A DNA stretch of 14,127 bases, taken from positions 1-14,127 of the forward strand of contig JAILKX010000040.1 of NCBI GenBank assembly GCA_024693415.1. The letters run 5' to 3'. Shown one piece after another: positions 1 through 6,508 of this stretch; within the stretch, counting starts at the first letter, position 1; each line of letters starts with the position of its first letter. Made by a program: the position numbers and the translations under genes. The notes below the pieces were generated by a model, which was not told the DNA's origin, ran no database searches, and saw only the letters and a list, made by a program, of their open reading frames with translations. This DNA is from Bacilli bacterium. GTDB lineage: Bacteria; Bacillota_I; Bacilli_A; RFN20; CAG-826.

Positions 1-2
1 CG

Positions 3-1586
3 TTCCGCTACGCCAGCGGATTCGAGGGCAAGGACTATCCCGCCCGATGCGTCTTTTCGCCGTCGTATTTCGATTCGGACCCCACCGTTTTGGACGCAAG
101 GCTATGCCGCGCGTCCATCTGCCTCGCCTTGTCTGCCTTCGGTAGCAACGAGGCAGATCCCGCCAAAAACATCATCTCGTTCCTGTCGTCGGTGGGCTGC
201 AAAAAGATCGACGTGAACCCCGATTACCGCTTAGCGCCCCACCCCCGCACCATCGGTTTGGCGCTAGGGCAAAGAAGACTTGGCTTCCGCACGACGCTAT
301 TCGTCTTAGGCGTCCGCGGCTCGAATTACCAAGGCGAATGGGGCGGGAATTTCCTGCTCGGCCCCTCAGGCCCCCATCAGGGGTTCGATCTGGCCGCCGA
401 GAAGGCGTTCGCGTTTCTGAAGTCGCGCGCCTTGAAGCGTTCCGGCAAACGCGTGCTTTGGATAAGCGGGTATTCGCGGGCCGGCGCGGTCGCGAACTTG
501 ACCGCGGCGAAAGCCATCGATTCGGGGCTCTTCGACGCGGTTTGCTGCTATTGCTTCGAAGCGCCCGCAGGCGCAGAGCGATCCGTCGCGAAAGACAAGA
601 AGTATCGAAGCATCCACAACATTCTGGACGCCTCGGACCTCGTCCCGCTCACCGCGCCAAGCTCTTTTGGCTTCGCGCGCTATGGCACGGACCACTTCAT
701 GCCCGACCCGATGTTCCTAACCGAAATGCCTTCGGAAGCCAAATCGATCTGGAAAACCCTCGCCGATTGCAGCGGGCGCGAATATCGCTTCAAGGCGAAG
801 AAGGTCACCATCGGATCGCTCATCGGCAGATTGAAGGACATCCCGGAGGACGAAAGCAACAAGGATCTGCCGCGCTCTTTGTTTTTGCGCATGATGGTCC
901 CCGCCTTTGTCTCACGCGCAGGAACGCGCGAGCAATATGTAAAGGAAATGCAGCCGGGCCTTGTGGCCCTAGGCACCTTGATCGGCGGATTGGGCAACCC
1001 CTACAAGAACATGATCGCTTTGCTGCAGTCGATCTTGACCCGCGCTTTGGAGGAGAACGCCAAATTGAGCTTATTGGCGCGCGGCTTAAGGCGAAGCGAG
1101 AAGCTCGAAGCGAGCCTAATCCCGATCATCGAGCAGGAGATCGGGGCCCGCAAGTGGCCGCTCGACAAGGGCGCGCTCGCGAAATCGCTCGCAAGCGTCG
1201 CCTATATCATGCTCGACATCGCATTGCACGAGCCTTGGCTCGTCGCGACGATGTTCGACGAGGAGAACGTGAACGCCATCCTCGCGGCCCATTCCCCCAC
1301 CCGCGTCTACGCCGAGGTCAACGCAATATCCTCCTACGAGGATGAGCCTTGTTTTTCCGTAATCCGCTTCGATAACGCGTCATTGGAGATCAAGGATTCT
1401 TCAGGCAAGCCCGTGTGGCCGATTTCCGGTCGCCCAGCCGCATATCGCAGCGGCAAAAAGGAAATCGCCCTCGCGCTTCCGCGGGGCGATTACGAAGCCT
1501 CCCTTGCCAAAGGTAAGGCAAAACTCGTTTTGGATGAGGCTGAGCAGGAAATCCGCGCGACCCCTTATCGATTTACGGTTCGATGA
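3..1586 (+). CDS. Lipase-like alpha/beta-hydrolase family protein, 5' end cut by window edge
   Basis: The frame is open from the left edge, so the true start lies outside; 527 codons are visible. A TTG at 90 is in frame but has coding-like residues before it (PSYFDSDPTVLDARL), so it is not the start. The fold resembles class-3-lipase-like proteins of Firmicutes and Mollicutes. The nucleophile elbow is WISGYSRAG, with the serine codon at 474-476, in the form G-Y-S-R-A with Ala in place of the last Gly of GxSxG. Likely acid and histidine partners are D in ASDLVP (about 54 residues on) and H in YGTDHF. A helical region follows, then about 90 C-terminal residues rich in alternating strand-like stretches, perhaps a separate beta domain. 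Without its N-terminus I cannot judge secretion. Substrate is unknown. It converges on tcdA with a 14-bp overlap. Family placement is fairly sure; function is inferred. Confidence 0.72.
   Translation, partial: FRYASGFEGKDYPARCVFSPSYFDSDPTVLDARLCRASICLALSAFGSNEADPAKNIISFLSSVGCKKIDVNPDYRLAPHPRTIGLALGQRRLGFRTTLFVLGVRGSNYQGEWGGNFLLGPSGPHQGFDLAAEKAFAFLKSRALKRSGKRVLWISGYSRAGAVANLTAAKAIDSGLFDAVCCYCFEAPAGAERSVAKDKKYRSIHNILDASDLVPLTAPSSFGFARYGTDHFMPDPMFLTEMPSEAKSIWKTLADCSGREYRFKAKKVTIGSLIGRLKDIPEDESNKDLPRSLFLRMMVPAFVSRAGTREQYVKEMQPGLVALGTLIGGLGNPYKNMIALLQSILTRALEENAKLSLLARGLRRSEKLEASLIPIIEQEIGARKWPLDKGALAKSLASVAYIMLDIALHEPWLVATMFDEENVNAILAAHSPTRVYAEVNAISSYEDEPCFSVIRFDNASLEIKDSSGKPVWPISGRPAAYRSGKKEIALALPRGDYEASLAKGKAKLVLDEAEQEIRATPYRFTVR
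1455..1491 (-). terminator. Intrinsic terminator of tcdA, lying inside the lipase-like coding sequence
   Basis: Read on the minus strand, arms AATCGCCC and GGGCGATT (8 perfect pairs, 1484-1491 with 1463-1470) enclose a second stem CGCG-GAAG-CGCG with one bulged A. TCC and TTTTT follow at 1455-1462. It begins about 80 bp past the tcdA stop. The T run starts three bases after the stem, which is slightly off ideal. Both arms are also codons of the lipase-like gene, around its motif ALPRGDYEA. Confidence 0.6.
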
Positions 1587-2274
1587 GGTCGCGGATGACC
1601 GCCGACGCCATCAGGTATCCTGCCGCAGGCGGGACGAAGGAAGAGGATCCGGGAAGGGTCCTTTTTTCGCCGTCTGGGCGCGCTTGCTTTATCGGTGGTT
1701 CGGTCGAATAGACCACCTTAAGCGAATCGATCCCCATCTTTCTGAGCTTGGCGCGCATCACGCGGGCCAAGGGGCAGACATCGGTCTTGTAGATGTCGGC
1801 GATCTTAAGCTGCCCCGGGTCGACCTTATTGCCGCATCCCATGGCCGAGATAATCGGGATCTGCAGCTCTTTGCTGCGTTTTATGATGTCGAGCTTCGCC
1901 GCGACCGTATCGATCGCATCGACCACGTAATCGTAGTCCGCGAAATTGATCCCGCCATCGTTCTCGGGCAAATAGAAGATGTGTTTCTCCTCGACCACGA
2001 CGGAGGGGTTGATGCTCTTTGCCCTGGCTGCGGCGACCGCGACTTTGGCGCGCCCGATATCTTGATGCGTGAACAGGATCTGCCTGTTCATGTTCGAGAT
2101 ATCGACCACGTCGCCGTCCGCCACCGTGAAAAATCCGATCCCGCCGCGCACGAGCGCCTCAAAGCAGGCGCCCCCTACCCCGCCGAGGCCGAAAAGGAGG
2201 ACCTTCTTCTTGGACAACCTTTCCATCGCCTCTTCGCCGAACAGGCGGGCGGAACGCTCGAATTCGCTTTGCAT
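1573..2274 (-). CDS. tcdA: tRNA threonylcarbamoyladenosine dehydratase (t6A cyclase), E1-like
   Basis: This 233-residue protein of the ThiF/MoeB/E1 superfamily most resembles TcdA (CsdL). TcdA uses ATP to dehydrate t6A37 in tRNAs reading ANN codons to the cyclic form ct6A. The nucleotide-binding loop GLGGVG is at residues 29-34. Next come D53 in VADGDVVD and the NMNRQ stretch at 61-65, which contact ATP in this family, then DAIDTVAAK (about 119-127). TDVCPLARVMR and the late GSSSFVPPAAG (about 209-219) are typical of TcdA rather than ThiF or MoeB. Length matches short TcdA proteins. The start fits the family N-terminus (FERSARLFGEE). No Shine-Dalgarno sequence precedes it; a perfect TATAAT lies 6 nt before the ATG, so the mRNA is probably leaderless. 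The stop overlaps the convergent lipase-like gene. No csdA or csdE neighbour is present. Confidence 0.9.
   Translation of the reverse strand: MQSEFERSARLFGEEAMERLSKKKVLLFGLGGVGGACFEALVRGGIGFFTVADGDVVDISNMNRQILFTHQDIGRAKVAVAAARAKSINPSVVVEEKHIFYLPENDGGINFADYDYVVDAIDTVAAKLDIIKRSKELQIPIISAMGCGNKVDPGQLKIADIYKTDVCPLARVMRAKLRKMGIDSLKVVYSTEPPIKQARPDGEKRTLPGSSSFVPPAAGYLMASAVIRDLIEP
1644..1667 (+). terminator. Intrinsic terminator of the lipase-like gene, inside tcdA coding sequence
   Basis: AGGATCC (1644-1650) pairs with GGGTCCT (1656-1662), seven pairs including one G-U, around the loop GGGAA. TTTTT follows directly at 1663-1667. It lies 58 bp past the lipase-like stop and is antisense to the tcdA codons for RTLPGSS. 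On the minus strand the U-tract would be on the wrong side, so it should stop only plus-strand transcription. Confidence 0.78.
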
Positions 2275-2280
2275 GACCCA

Positions 2281-2309
2281 ATTATAAAAGCGCGCCCCCG
2301 AAAAGGGAA
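2281..2309 (-). promoter_or_regulatory. Promoter of tcdA, overlapping the BI-1 terminator
   Basis: A consensus -10 TATAAT lies at 2281-2286. With a 17-bp spacer a weak -35 (TTCCCT, 2304-2309) falls inside the terminator stem. Transcription would begin seven bases after the -10, at base 2274, which is the A of the tcdA ATG. The promoter position is inferred; the -10 match and its distance are seen directly. Confidence 0.6.
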
Positions 2310-2316
2310 CGCGCTT
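2284..2316 (-). terminator. Intrinsic terminator of the pgk-tpiA-BI-1 operon
   Basis: On the minus strand AAGCGCG (2310-2316) pairs with CGCGCTT (2288-2294). Inside are two G-U pairs and CCC/GGG, giving about 12 pairs around the loop TTTTC. The tail continues TTATAATT, which is also the -10 region of tcdA. It starts 11 bp after the BI-1 stop. Confidence 0.85.
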
Positions 2317-2327
2317 GATCGATAGGC

Positions 2328-3092
2328 TCAGTTGCGCCTAAGGTAGGTGAGGAGGTAGAGGACGCGGAGGAAGATCACGATGAAGTCGCAATACATGATG
2401 TACGCGCAATACAGGCAGATGTTCTTGTTTCCGTCGCCCCTGGTGATGATGGCCTTGATGTTATAGGCATCGACCGCGGCGATGATGAGGAAGAGCAAGA
2501 GCACGATGGCGGAGAACCCGATGTTGAAGGCATTGAGCTGGCCGGTCATCGCGAACATGATCCCGACCATCCCCCCGAAGAGCAGCATCATGAAGAGGGC
2601 GCCGATCGCCACGAGGCCAAGCGGATTGAGGTTGGCCTTGGAGAAATAGCCGATCAGGAACATCCCGCCGTAAGCGGCGGCGGCGATCCCGAAGGCGAGG
2701 CCCATCGTCTGGAAGTCGATCCCGATGATGAGGAACGCGGAGATGAACACGCCCATCAGGACCGAATAGAGGATATAGGGTACCCAGATGGAGTGCCTGC
2801 CGGAGGCGGCCATGCCGGCGATCACCACGGAATCGATGAAGAGCAGGATGAAGCTCGCGATCAGGATGCCGAGGTAGACCGTGGCGGCGGTATTGAACGT
2901 ATTGAGGTCCGCGGCGCCGAAGTAGTAGCCGAATAGGAATCCAAGCCCGAGGGCCACCACCGCGGTCACCGCGATGCCGATCGCCATGTAGCCGAAGGCT
3001 TTGGCGACGGATTTAGAGGGATTTGCGCGTTCTTCTTCGTGGGTGATAGGGGCCGATACGTCGACCGGCTTATTCCAGGAAGCGAACGCCAT
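2328..3092 (-). CDS. Bax inhibitor-1 (BI-1/YccA/YetJ) family membrane protein
   Basis: The 254-residue protein has a soluble N-terminal tail of about 30 residues and seven hydrophobic segments (roughly 33-57, 68-92, 103-122, 128-149, 157-181, 189-208, 223-248). Members such as BsYetJ are pH-sensitive calcium-leak channels or modulators of membrane proteases. The two carboxylates of the proposed pH sensor are recognisable as D208 in AAVDAYN and D236 in YCDFIVIFLR, the latter in the family's usual C-terminal helix. Only one base separates the ATG from the tpiA stop, and GGTGA within the tpiA end can serve as ribosome binding site, so translation is probably coupled. It is the last gene of the pgk operon. 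The charged LRRN end is a normal C-terminus. The family is sure; the function in this cell is unknown. Confidence 0.9.
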   Translation of the reverse strand: MAFASWNKPVDVSAPITHEEERANPSKSVAKAFGYMAIGIAVTAVVALGLGFLFGYYFGAADLNTFNTAATVYLGILIASFILLFIDSVVIAGMAASGRHSIWVPYILYSVLMGVFISAFLIIGIDFQTMGLAFGIAAAAYGGMFLIGYFSKANLNPLGLVAIGALFMMLLFGGMVGIMFAMTGQLNAFNIGFSAIVLLLFLIIAAVDAYNIKAIITRGDGNKNICLYCAYIMYCDFIVIFLRVLYLLTYLRRN

Positions 3093-3093
3093 C

Positions 3094-3852
3094 TTACTTC
3101 ACCAATCCCGCGATCAGGCCCTGATAGGAATCGAGGGCGAGGGACGCGCCGCCGACGAGGGCGCCGTCGATGTCGGGCATCTCCATGTATTCGGCGATGT
3201 TGTTGGGCTTGACGGAGCCGCCGTAGAGGATGCGGATGTCGTCGCTCACGAACCCGAACATCTCGCGGAGGGTGCGGCGGATGAATCCGATGGTATCCTC
3301 GGCGATTTCCTTGGTGGCGTTGCGGCCGGTGCCGATGGCCCAGATGGGCTCATAGGCGATGACGACTTTGCCCGCCTGCTCGGGGGTGAGGCCGCCAAGG
3401 CCGACGCGGATCTGCTCGGCGACCCATTTCTTGGTCTCGCCCTTCTCGAAGGTCTCGAGGGACTCGCCGCAGCAATAGACGGGGGTCATGCCGTTTTCGA
3501 GCAGCGCCTTGATCTTGGCGTTGCACTTCTCGGAGGTCTCGCCGTCATAGGTGCGCCTTTCGGAGTGGCCGAGGATCACCCAGTCGATCCCGACTTCCTT
3601 AAGCATCGGGATGGAGATCTCGCCGGTGTAGGCGCCATGGTCGTACTGCGAGACGTTTTGGGCGGAGACGATGAGGCCCTTGGGGGCGTTTTCGACGACG
3701 GTCTGGAGGCAGACATAGGTCGGGGCGACGCCGACGTCGATGCCATGGGCGATGGCATATTCGACCATCTCGGGGCAGCCTTCGGCGAACGCCTTGGCCT
3801 CCGAGGGGGTCTTGTTCATCTTCCAGTTGCCCAGAAGCAATTTCTTACGCAT
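3094..3852 (-). CDS. tpiA: Triosephosphate isomerase
   Basis: This cytosolic glycolytic enzyme interconverts dihydroxyacetone phosphate and glyceraldehyde 3-phosphate. All catalytic parts are present in 252 residues, the usual length: N9 and K11 in GNWKMNK, H96 in ILGHSERR, and E168 in the AYEPIWAIGTG loop. The phosphate-binding YGGSV follows at about 210-214 and ALVGGASL near the end. A Shine-Dalgarno AAGGAG lies in the 20-bp gap after pgk, about 9 nt before the ATG. It is the middle gene of pgk-tpiA-BI-1. Nothing is odd in its sequence. Confidence 0.97.
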   Translation of the reverse strand: MRKKLLLGNWKMNKTPSEAKAFAEGCPEMVEYAIAHGIDVGVAPTYVCLQTVVENAPKGLIVSAQNVSQYDHGAYTGEISIPMLKEVGIDWVILGHSERRTYDGETSEKCNAKIKALLENGMTPVYCCGESLETFEKGETKKWVAEQIRVGLGGLTPEQAGKVVIAYEPIWAIGTGRNATKEIAEDTIGFIRRTLREMFGFVSDDIRILYGGSVKPNNIAEYMEMPDIDGALVGGASLALDSYQGLIAGLVK

Positions 3853-3872
3853 TTTATTGAACTCCTTATCGA

Positions 3873-5126
3873 TTAACGGAGAATGTCGACGCCGGGGAGG
3901 TGCCCGTCATTCTCGATCATTTCAAGGCTCGCTCCGCCGCCGGTGGAGACGTGGGAGAAGCTGTCCTTGTAGCCGAACTGCTTGACGGCCGAGGCGGAAT
4001 CGCCGCCGCCGCAGACGGTGAAGGCCTTGCCTTCGAGGTCCTTGATCGCGACGCAGACGGCCTTGGTGCCGGCCTGGAATTCGTCCTGCTCGAAGACGCC
4101 CATCGGGCCATTCCAGAAGACCATCTTGGCCTTGCCGATGACCTCGGCGAACTTCGCGGCGGTCTTGGGGCCGATGTCGACGCCCTCGAATCCTTCGGGG
4201 ATCGCGTCGACGACATCGATCTTGCGGCCTTCGACCGGCTCGAAGGAGTCGGTGATGACGGAATCGACCGGGAGGAGGATGCGGCCATTGGCTTCCTCGA
4301 GGCACTTCTTGGCGTAGTCGAGGGAGGCTTCTTCGCAATAGGAGCCGCCGATTTCCTGGCCGAGGGCCTTCTTGAAGGTATAGGCCATGGCGCCGCCGAT
4401 GATGATGTAGTCGCACTTCTTGAGGAGCGAATCGATGACCTTGATCTTGTCGGAGACCTTAAGTCCGCCAAGGATCGCGACGTAGGGGCGATCTTCGTCT
4501 TTGACCTCGACGCAGCGGGAAAGGTTCTCGACCTCTTTGATCATGAGGTAGCCAAGCGCCACCGGCTTGCCCTCTTCCTTGAGGCAGGAGGGGACGCCGA
4601 CGGTGGAGGCGTGGGCGCGGTGGGCGGATCCGAAGGCGTCCATGACGAAGGCATCGACGAGGGAGGCCCACTCTTTGGCGAGCTCGGCGTCGTTCTTCTC
4701 TTCGCCGGGCTGATAGCGGGTGTTCTGGGCGAGCAGGATCTCGCCGTCCTTGAGGGCGTTCACGGCGTCCTTGAGGGCTTCGCCGCGGTTTTCGGGGCAG
4801 AAGGCGACCTTGACGGCGCGGCCCATGGCGGCGGAGATGTGCTCCTTGAGGGGCTCGACGGCGATGGAGAGGTCGTTCTTCTTCATCTGGCCATCGATAT
4901 CTTCCTGGGTCTTCTCGCCCTTCTTGAGCTTCTTCCAGTCGACTTTGCCGAGGTGGGACATCAAGACGACGCGCGCGTTCTTCTTAAGAAGCGCGGCGAT
5001 GGTCGGGATGGCGGCGCGGATGCGGTTGTCGTCAGAGATGACGGCTCCCTTGTGGGGGACGTTGAAGTCGACGCGGACGTAGACTTTCTTGCCTGACATA
5101 TCAGGCAGCTGTTCAACAGTAAGCAT
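3873..5126 (-). CDS. pgk: Phosphoglycerate kinase
   Basis: It transfers phosphate from 1,3-bisphosphoglycerate to ADP in the cytosol. The protein has 417 residues, a normal two-domain bacterial length. Visible hallmarks are VRVDFNVP (17-24, with D20 and N22), R36 in DNRIRA, MSHLG (56-60), DAFGSAHRAHAS (about 153-164) and LGGLKVSDKI, where the family more often has GGAKVSDK. FWNGPMGVFE (about 337-346) and CGGGDSASA (372-380) form the nucleotide site, and HVSTGGGAS closes the protein. An AAGGAGA Shine-Dalgarno sits about 11 nt before the ATG. It leads the pgk-tpiA-BI-1 operon and is separated from gap by a terminator and a 247-bp gap, so it can be expressed apart from gap. Confidence 0.97.
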   Translation of the reverse strand: MLTVEQLPDMSGKKVYVRVDFNVPHKGAVISDDNRIRAAIPTIAALLKKNARVVLMSHLGKVDWKKLKKGEKTQEDIDGQMKKNDLSIAVEPLKEHISAAMGRAVKVAFCPENRGEALKDAVNALKDGEILLAQNTRYQPGEEKNDAELAKEWASLVDAFVMDAFGSAHRAHASTVGVPSCLKEEGKPVALGYLMIKEVENLSRCVEVKDEDRPYVAILGGLKVSDKIKVIDSLLKKCDYIIIGGAMAYTFKKALGQEIGGSYCEEASLDYAKKCLEEANGRILLPVDSVITDSFEPVEGRKIDVVDAIPEGFEGVDIGPKTAAKFAEVIGKAKMVFWNGPMGVFEQDEFQAGTKAVCVAIKDLEGKAFTVCGGGDSASAVKQFGYKDSFSHVSTGGGASLEMIENDGHLPGVDILR

Positions 5127-5156
5127 ATTGGGTATTGTTCTCCTTGCTATGGGGAT

Positions 5157-5185
5157 AGTTTATCACTCTTTTAGAGTGAGGTGCA
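5157..5185 (-). promoter_or_regulatory. Candidate pgk promoter
   Basis: On the minus strand TAAACT (5157-5162) is preceded by TGA, an extended -10 pattern, and by a weak -35 TGCACC (5180-5185) at exactly 17 bp. The leader would be about 24 nt and contain the Shine-Dalgarno. A competing -10, TGCTATGCA, lies just upstream. Some promoter must be here because gap ends at a terminator, but its exact position is not certain. Confidence 0.4.
5163..5179. repeat. Perfect 17-bp palindrome in the pgk promoter region (possible operator)
   Basis: The minus strand reads TCACTCT-AAA-AGAGTGA: 7-bp arms and a 3-base centre. It exactly fills the spacer of the candidate pgk promoter, the classic place for a repressor site. 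If transcription starts further upstream it would instead fold as a hairpin in the 5' leader. Confidence 0.55.
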
Positions 5186-5293
5186 TAGCAAACGCTCTTT
5201 TGTTTCCCACGCTGAGATTCTTGTAGGTTCGTCTAGGGGCCGAAATCGGGCGAAAACGCATACATGGGTCGCGCGGATTGCCTTTTAGGATGC

Positions 5294-5320
5294 AAAAATC
5301 CCCCCGCTTGAGGCGGAGGG
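5294..5320 (-). terminator. Intrinsic terminator of gap
   Basis: On the minus strand CCCTCCGC (5313-5320) pairs with GCGGGGGG (5300-5307) over eight pairs with one U-G, around a five-base loop. ATTTTT follows. It lies about 53 bp after the gap stop and separates gap from pgk. The remaining 5186-5293 holds no gene that I can see, only a short CCGAAATCGG palindrome at 5240-5249. Confidence 0.88.
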
Positions 5321-5373
5321 ACAAGACTTGCATTTTATGTAGATAGACTTGAGGATGCTTGCCGATCCTGGAT

Positions 5374-6444
5374 TTACTTCAGCTCAGCAAAATACTTGAT
5401 GGTTCTGACCATTTGAGAAGTGTAAGAATTCTCATTGTCATACCATGAGACAACCTGGACTTGGAAGAGGCCGTCGGCGATCTTCGTGACCATGGTTTGA
5501 GTTGCATCGAATAAAGAACCATAACGCATGCCGATGACGTCAGAGGAGACGAGCGGTTCTTCGGAATAGCCGAAGGACGCCGAGGCCTGGGCCTTCATCG
5601 CGGCGTTGATAGCATCGACGGTGACGTCGTTGCCTTTGACGACTGCCACGAGGATCGTGGTGGAGCCGGTGGGGACGGGGACGCGCTGAGCGGAGCCGAT
5701 GAGCTTGCCGTTCAGTTCAGGGATAACAAGGCCGATAGCCTTGGCAGCGCCGGTGGAATTCGGGACGATGTTGGCAGCGCCGGCACGAGCGCGGCGGAGG
5801 TCGCCTTTGCGGTGCGGGCCATCAAGGATCATCTGGTCGCCGGTGTAGGCGTGGACGGTGGTCATGATGCCGGACTGGATGGGGAAGTTGTCGTTGAGGG
5901 CCTTGGCCATCGGAGCGAGGCAGTTGGTGGTGCAGCTCGCGGCGGAGATGACCTGGTCATCCGCATCGAGGGTCTTCTCGTTGACGGAGAAGACGATGGT
6001 CTTCAGATCCTTGCCGGCGGGGGCAGAGATGACGACCTTCTTGGCGCCAGCCTGGATGTGGGCCATGGATTTTTCCTTGGAGGTGTAGAATCCGGTGCAC
6101 TCTAGGACGACGTCGACGCCGAGTTTGCCCCAGGGGAGGTTGGCGGCCTTGGGTTCGGCATAGATGGTGATCTCCTTGCCATCGACGATGATGGAGCCGG
6201 GGACCTTGACGGTCTTGCCATCTTCTTCGAAGACGGGCTCTTTGCTTTCGACGGTGTGGAGGTTCTCTCCGATGACGCCGCAGTAGCCTTTCTGCGCGGT
6301 GTCATACTTCAAGAGGTTCGCGAGCATTTTGGGGCTCGTGAGGTCGTTGATGGCGACGACTTCATAGCCGTCAGCACCAAACATCTGGCGGAAAGCGAGG
6401 CGGCCAATGCGCCCGAATCCGTTGATTGCAACTTTGACTGACAT
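5374..6444 (-). CDS. gap: Glyceraldehyde-3-phosphate dehydrogenase, NAD-dependent type
   Basis: It oxidises glyceraldehyde 3-phosphate to 1,3-bisphosphoglycerate in the cytosol. I take ATG at 6444 ([14 protein letters not shown]), 356 residues; an in-frame TTG at 6468 would have to include the Shine-Dalgarno itself. The Rossmann motif GFGRIG is at 9-14, and D34 in AINDL points to NAD. The catalytic cysteine is C171 in ASCTTNC and its histidine H198 in TTVHAY. HAYTGDQ, the S-loop region [12 protein letters not shown] and the end [19 protein letters not shown] resemble clostridial GAPDH. The segment around 57-80 ([17 protein letters not shown]) is longer than usual by some 20 residues compared with the E. 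coli enzyme. The gene stands alone between two terminators and has its own promoter. Confidence 0.96.
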   Translation of the reverse strand: MSVKVAINGFGRIGRLAFRQMFGADGYEVVAINDLTSPKMLANLLKYDTAQKGYCGVIGENLHTVESKEPVFEEDGKTVKVPGSIIVDGKEITIYAEPKAANLPWGKLGVDVVLECTGFYTSKEKSMAHIQAGAKKVVISAPAGKDLKTIVFSVNEKTLDADDQVISAASCTTNCLAPMAKALNDNFPIQSGIMTTVHAYTGDQMILDGPHRKGDLRRARAGAANIVPNSTGAAKAIGLVIPELNGKLIGSAQRVPVPTGSTTILVAVVKGNDVTVDAINAAMKAQASASFGYSEEPLVSSDVIGMRYGSLFDATQTMVTKIADGLFQVQVVSWYDNENSYTSQMVRTIKYFAELK

Positions 6445-6455
6445 TATTTGATATG

Positions 6456-6462
6456 TCCTCCT
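6456..6462 (-). promoter_or_regulatory. Ribosome binding site of gap, deciding its start
   Basis: AGGAGGA on the minus strand is a near-perfect Shine-Dalgarno, 11 nt before ATG 6444. It rules out the upstream in-frame TTG at 6468 as start codon. Confidence 0.85.
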
Positions 6463-6479
6463 TTTCAATTGCGATATAC

Positions 6480-6508
6480 ATTATAAATAAAAGCCCCGTA
6501 AGGGGCAA
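6480..6508 (-). promoter_or_regulatory. Promoter of gap, embedded in the xre terminator
   Basis: The -35 TTGCCC (6503-6508) and a perfect -10 TATAAT (6480-6485) are 17 bp apart. The -35 starts immediately after the xre stop codon and forms part of the terminator stem; the -10 ends its T-rich tail. Transcription would start near 6473, giving a leader of about 30 nt that includes the AGGAGGA site. Confidence 0.72.
6486..6506 (-). terminator. Intrinsic terminator after xre
   Basis: GCCCC-TTAC-GGGGC (6493-6506) followed by TTTTATTT on the minus strand. The stem begins two bases after the xre stop. It should end the uvrA-to-xre run. The stem is short (5 bp) but GC only, with a good T tract. Confidence 0.75.

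Noticed and set aside
1504..2325. 273-codon plus-strand frame opposite tcdA
   Set aside because: It is a shadow of tcdA rich in D, H and R and would read through the lipase-like terminator. There is no domain or ribosome site.
3001..3876. 291-codon plus-strand frame opposite tpiA and the BI-1 start
   Set aside because: Same low-complexity antisense composition; it crosses two real genes and has no ribosome site or family resemblance.
3900..5096. 398-codon open frame on the plus strand, antisense to pgk
   Set aside because: It lies wholly opposite a certain pgk gene. Its product is a repetitive run of D, G, A, L and V, as expected from the complement of GC-rich coding DNA, and it has no recognisable domain.
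5163..5179. CIRCE heat-shock operator (HrcA site) upstream of pgk
   Set aside because: CACTC and GAGTG cores are shared, but the spacing is 5 bases rather than CIRCE's 9 between GCACTC and GAGTGC, and the outer TTA/TAA ends are missing.
5240..5249. Short palindrome CCGAAATCGG in the gap-pgk intergenic region
   Set aside because: Only 4-bp arms with a 2-base centre; too short to tell from chance in GC-rich DNA.
5231..5270. Ten-codon frame on the minus strand between gap and pgk (leader peptide?)
   Set aside because: It has no ribosome binding site, no run of regulatory codons and no attenuator structure after it.
5324..5351. Direct repeat AGACTTG twice, 21 bp apart, after gap
   Set aside because: Two 7-bp copies lying before a terminator can occur by chance, and they are not near a promoter.
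6445..6468. Upstream TTG start for gap, adding eight residues
   Set aside because: The added codons are the Shine-Dalgarno itself, and GAPDH proteins begin close to the [10 protein letters not shown] motif.
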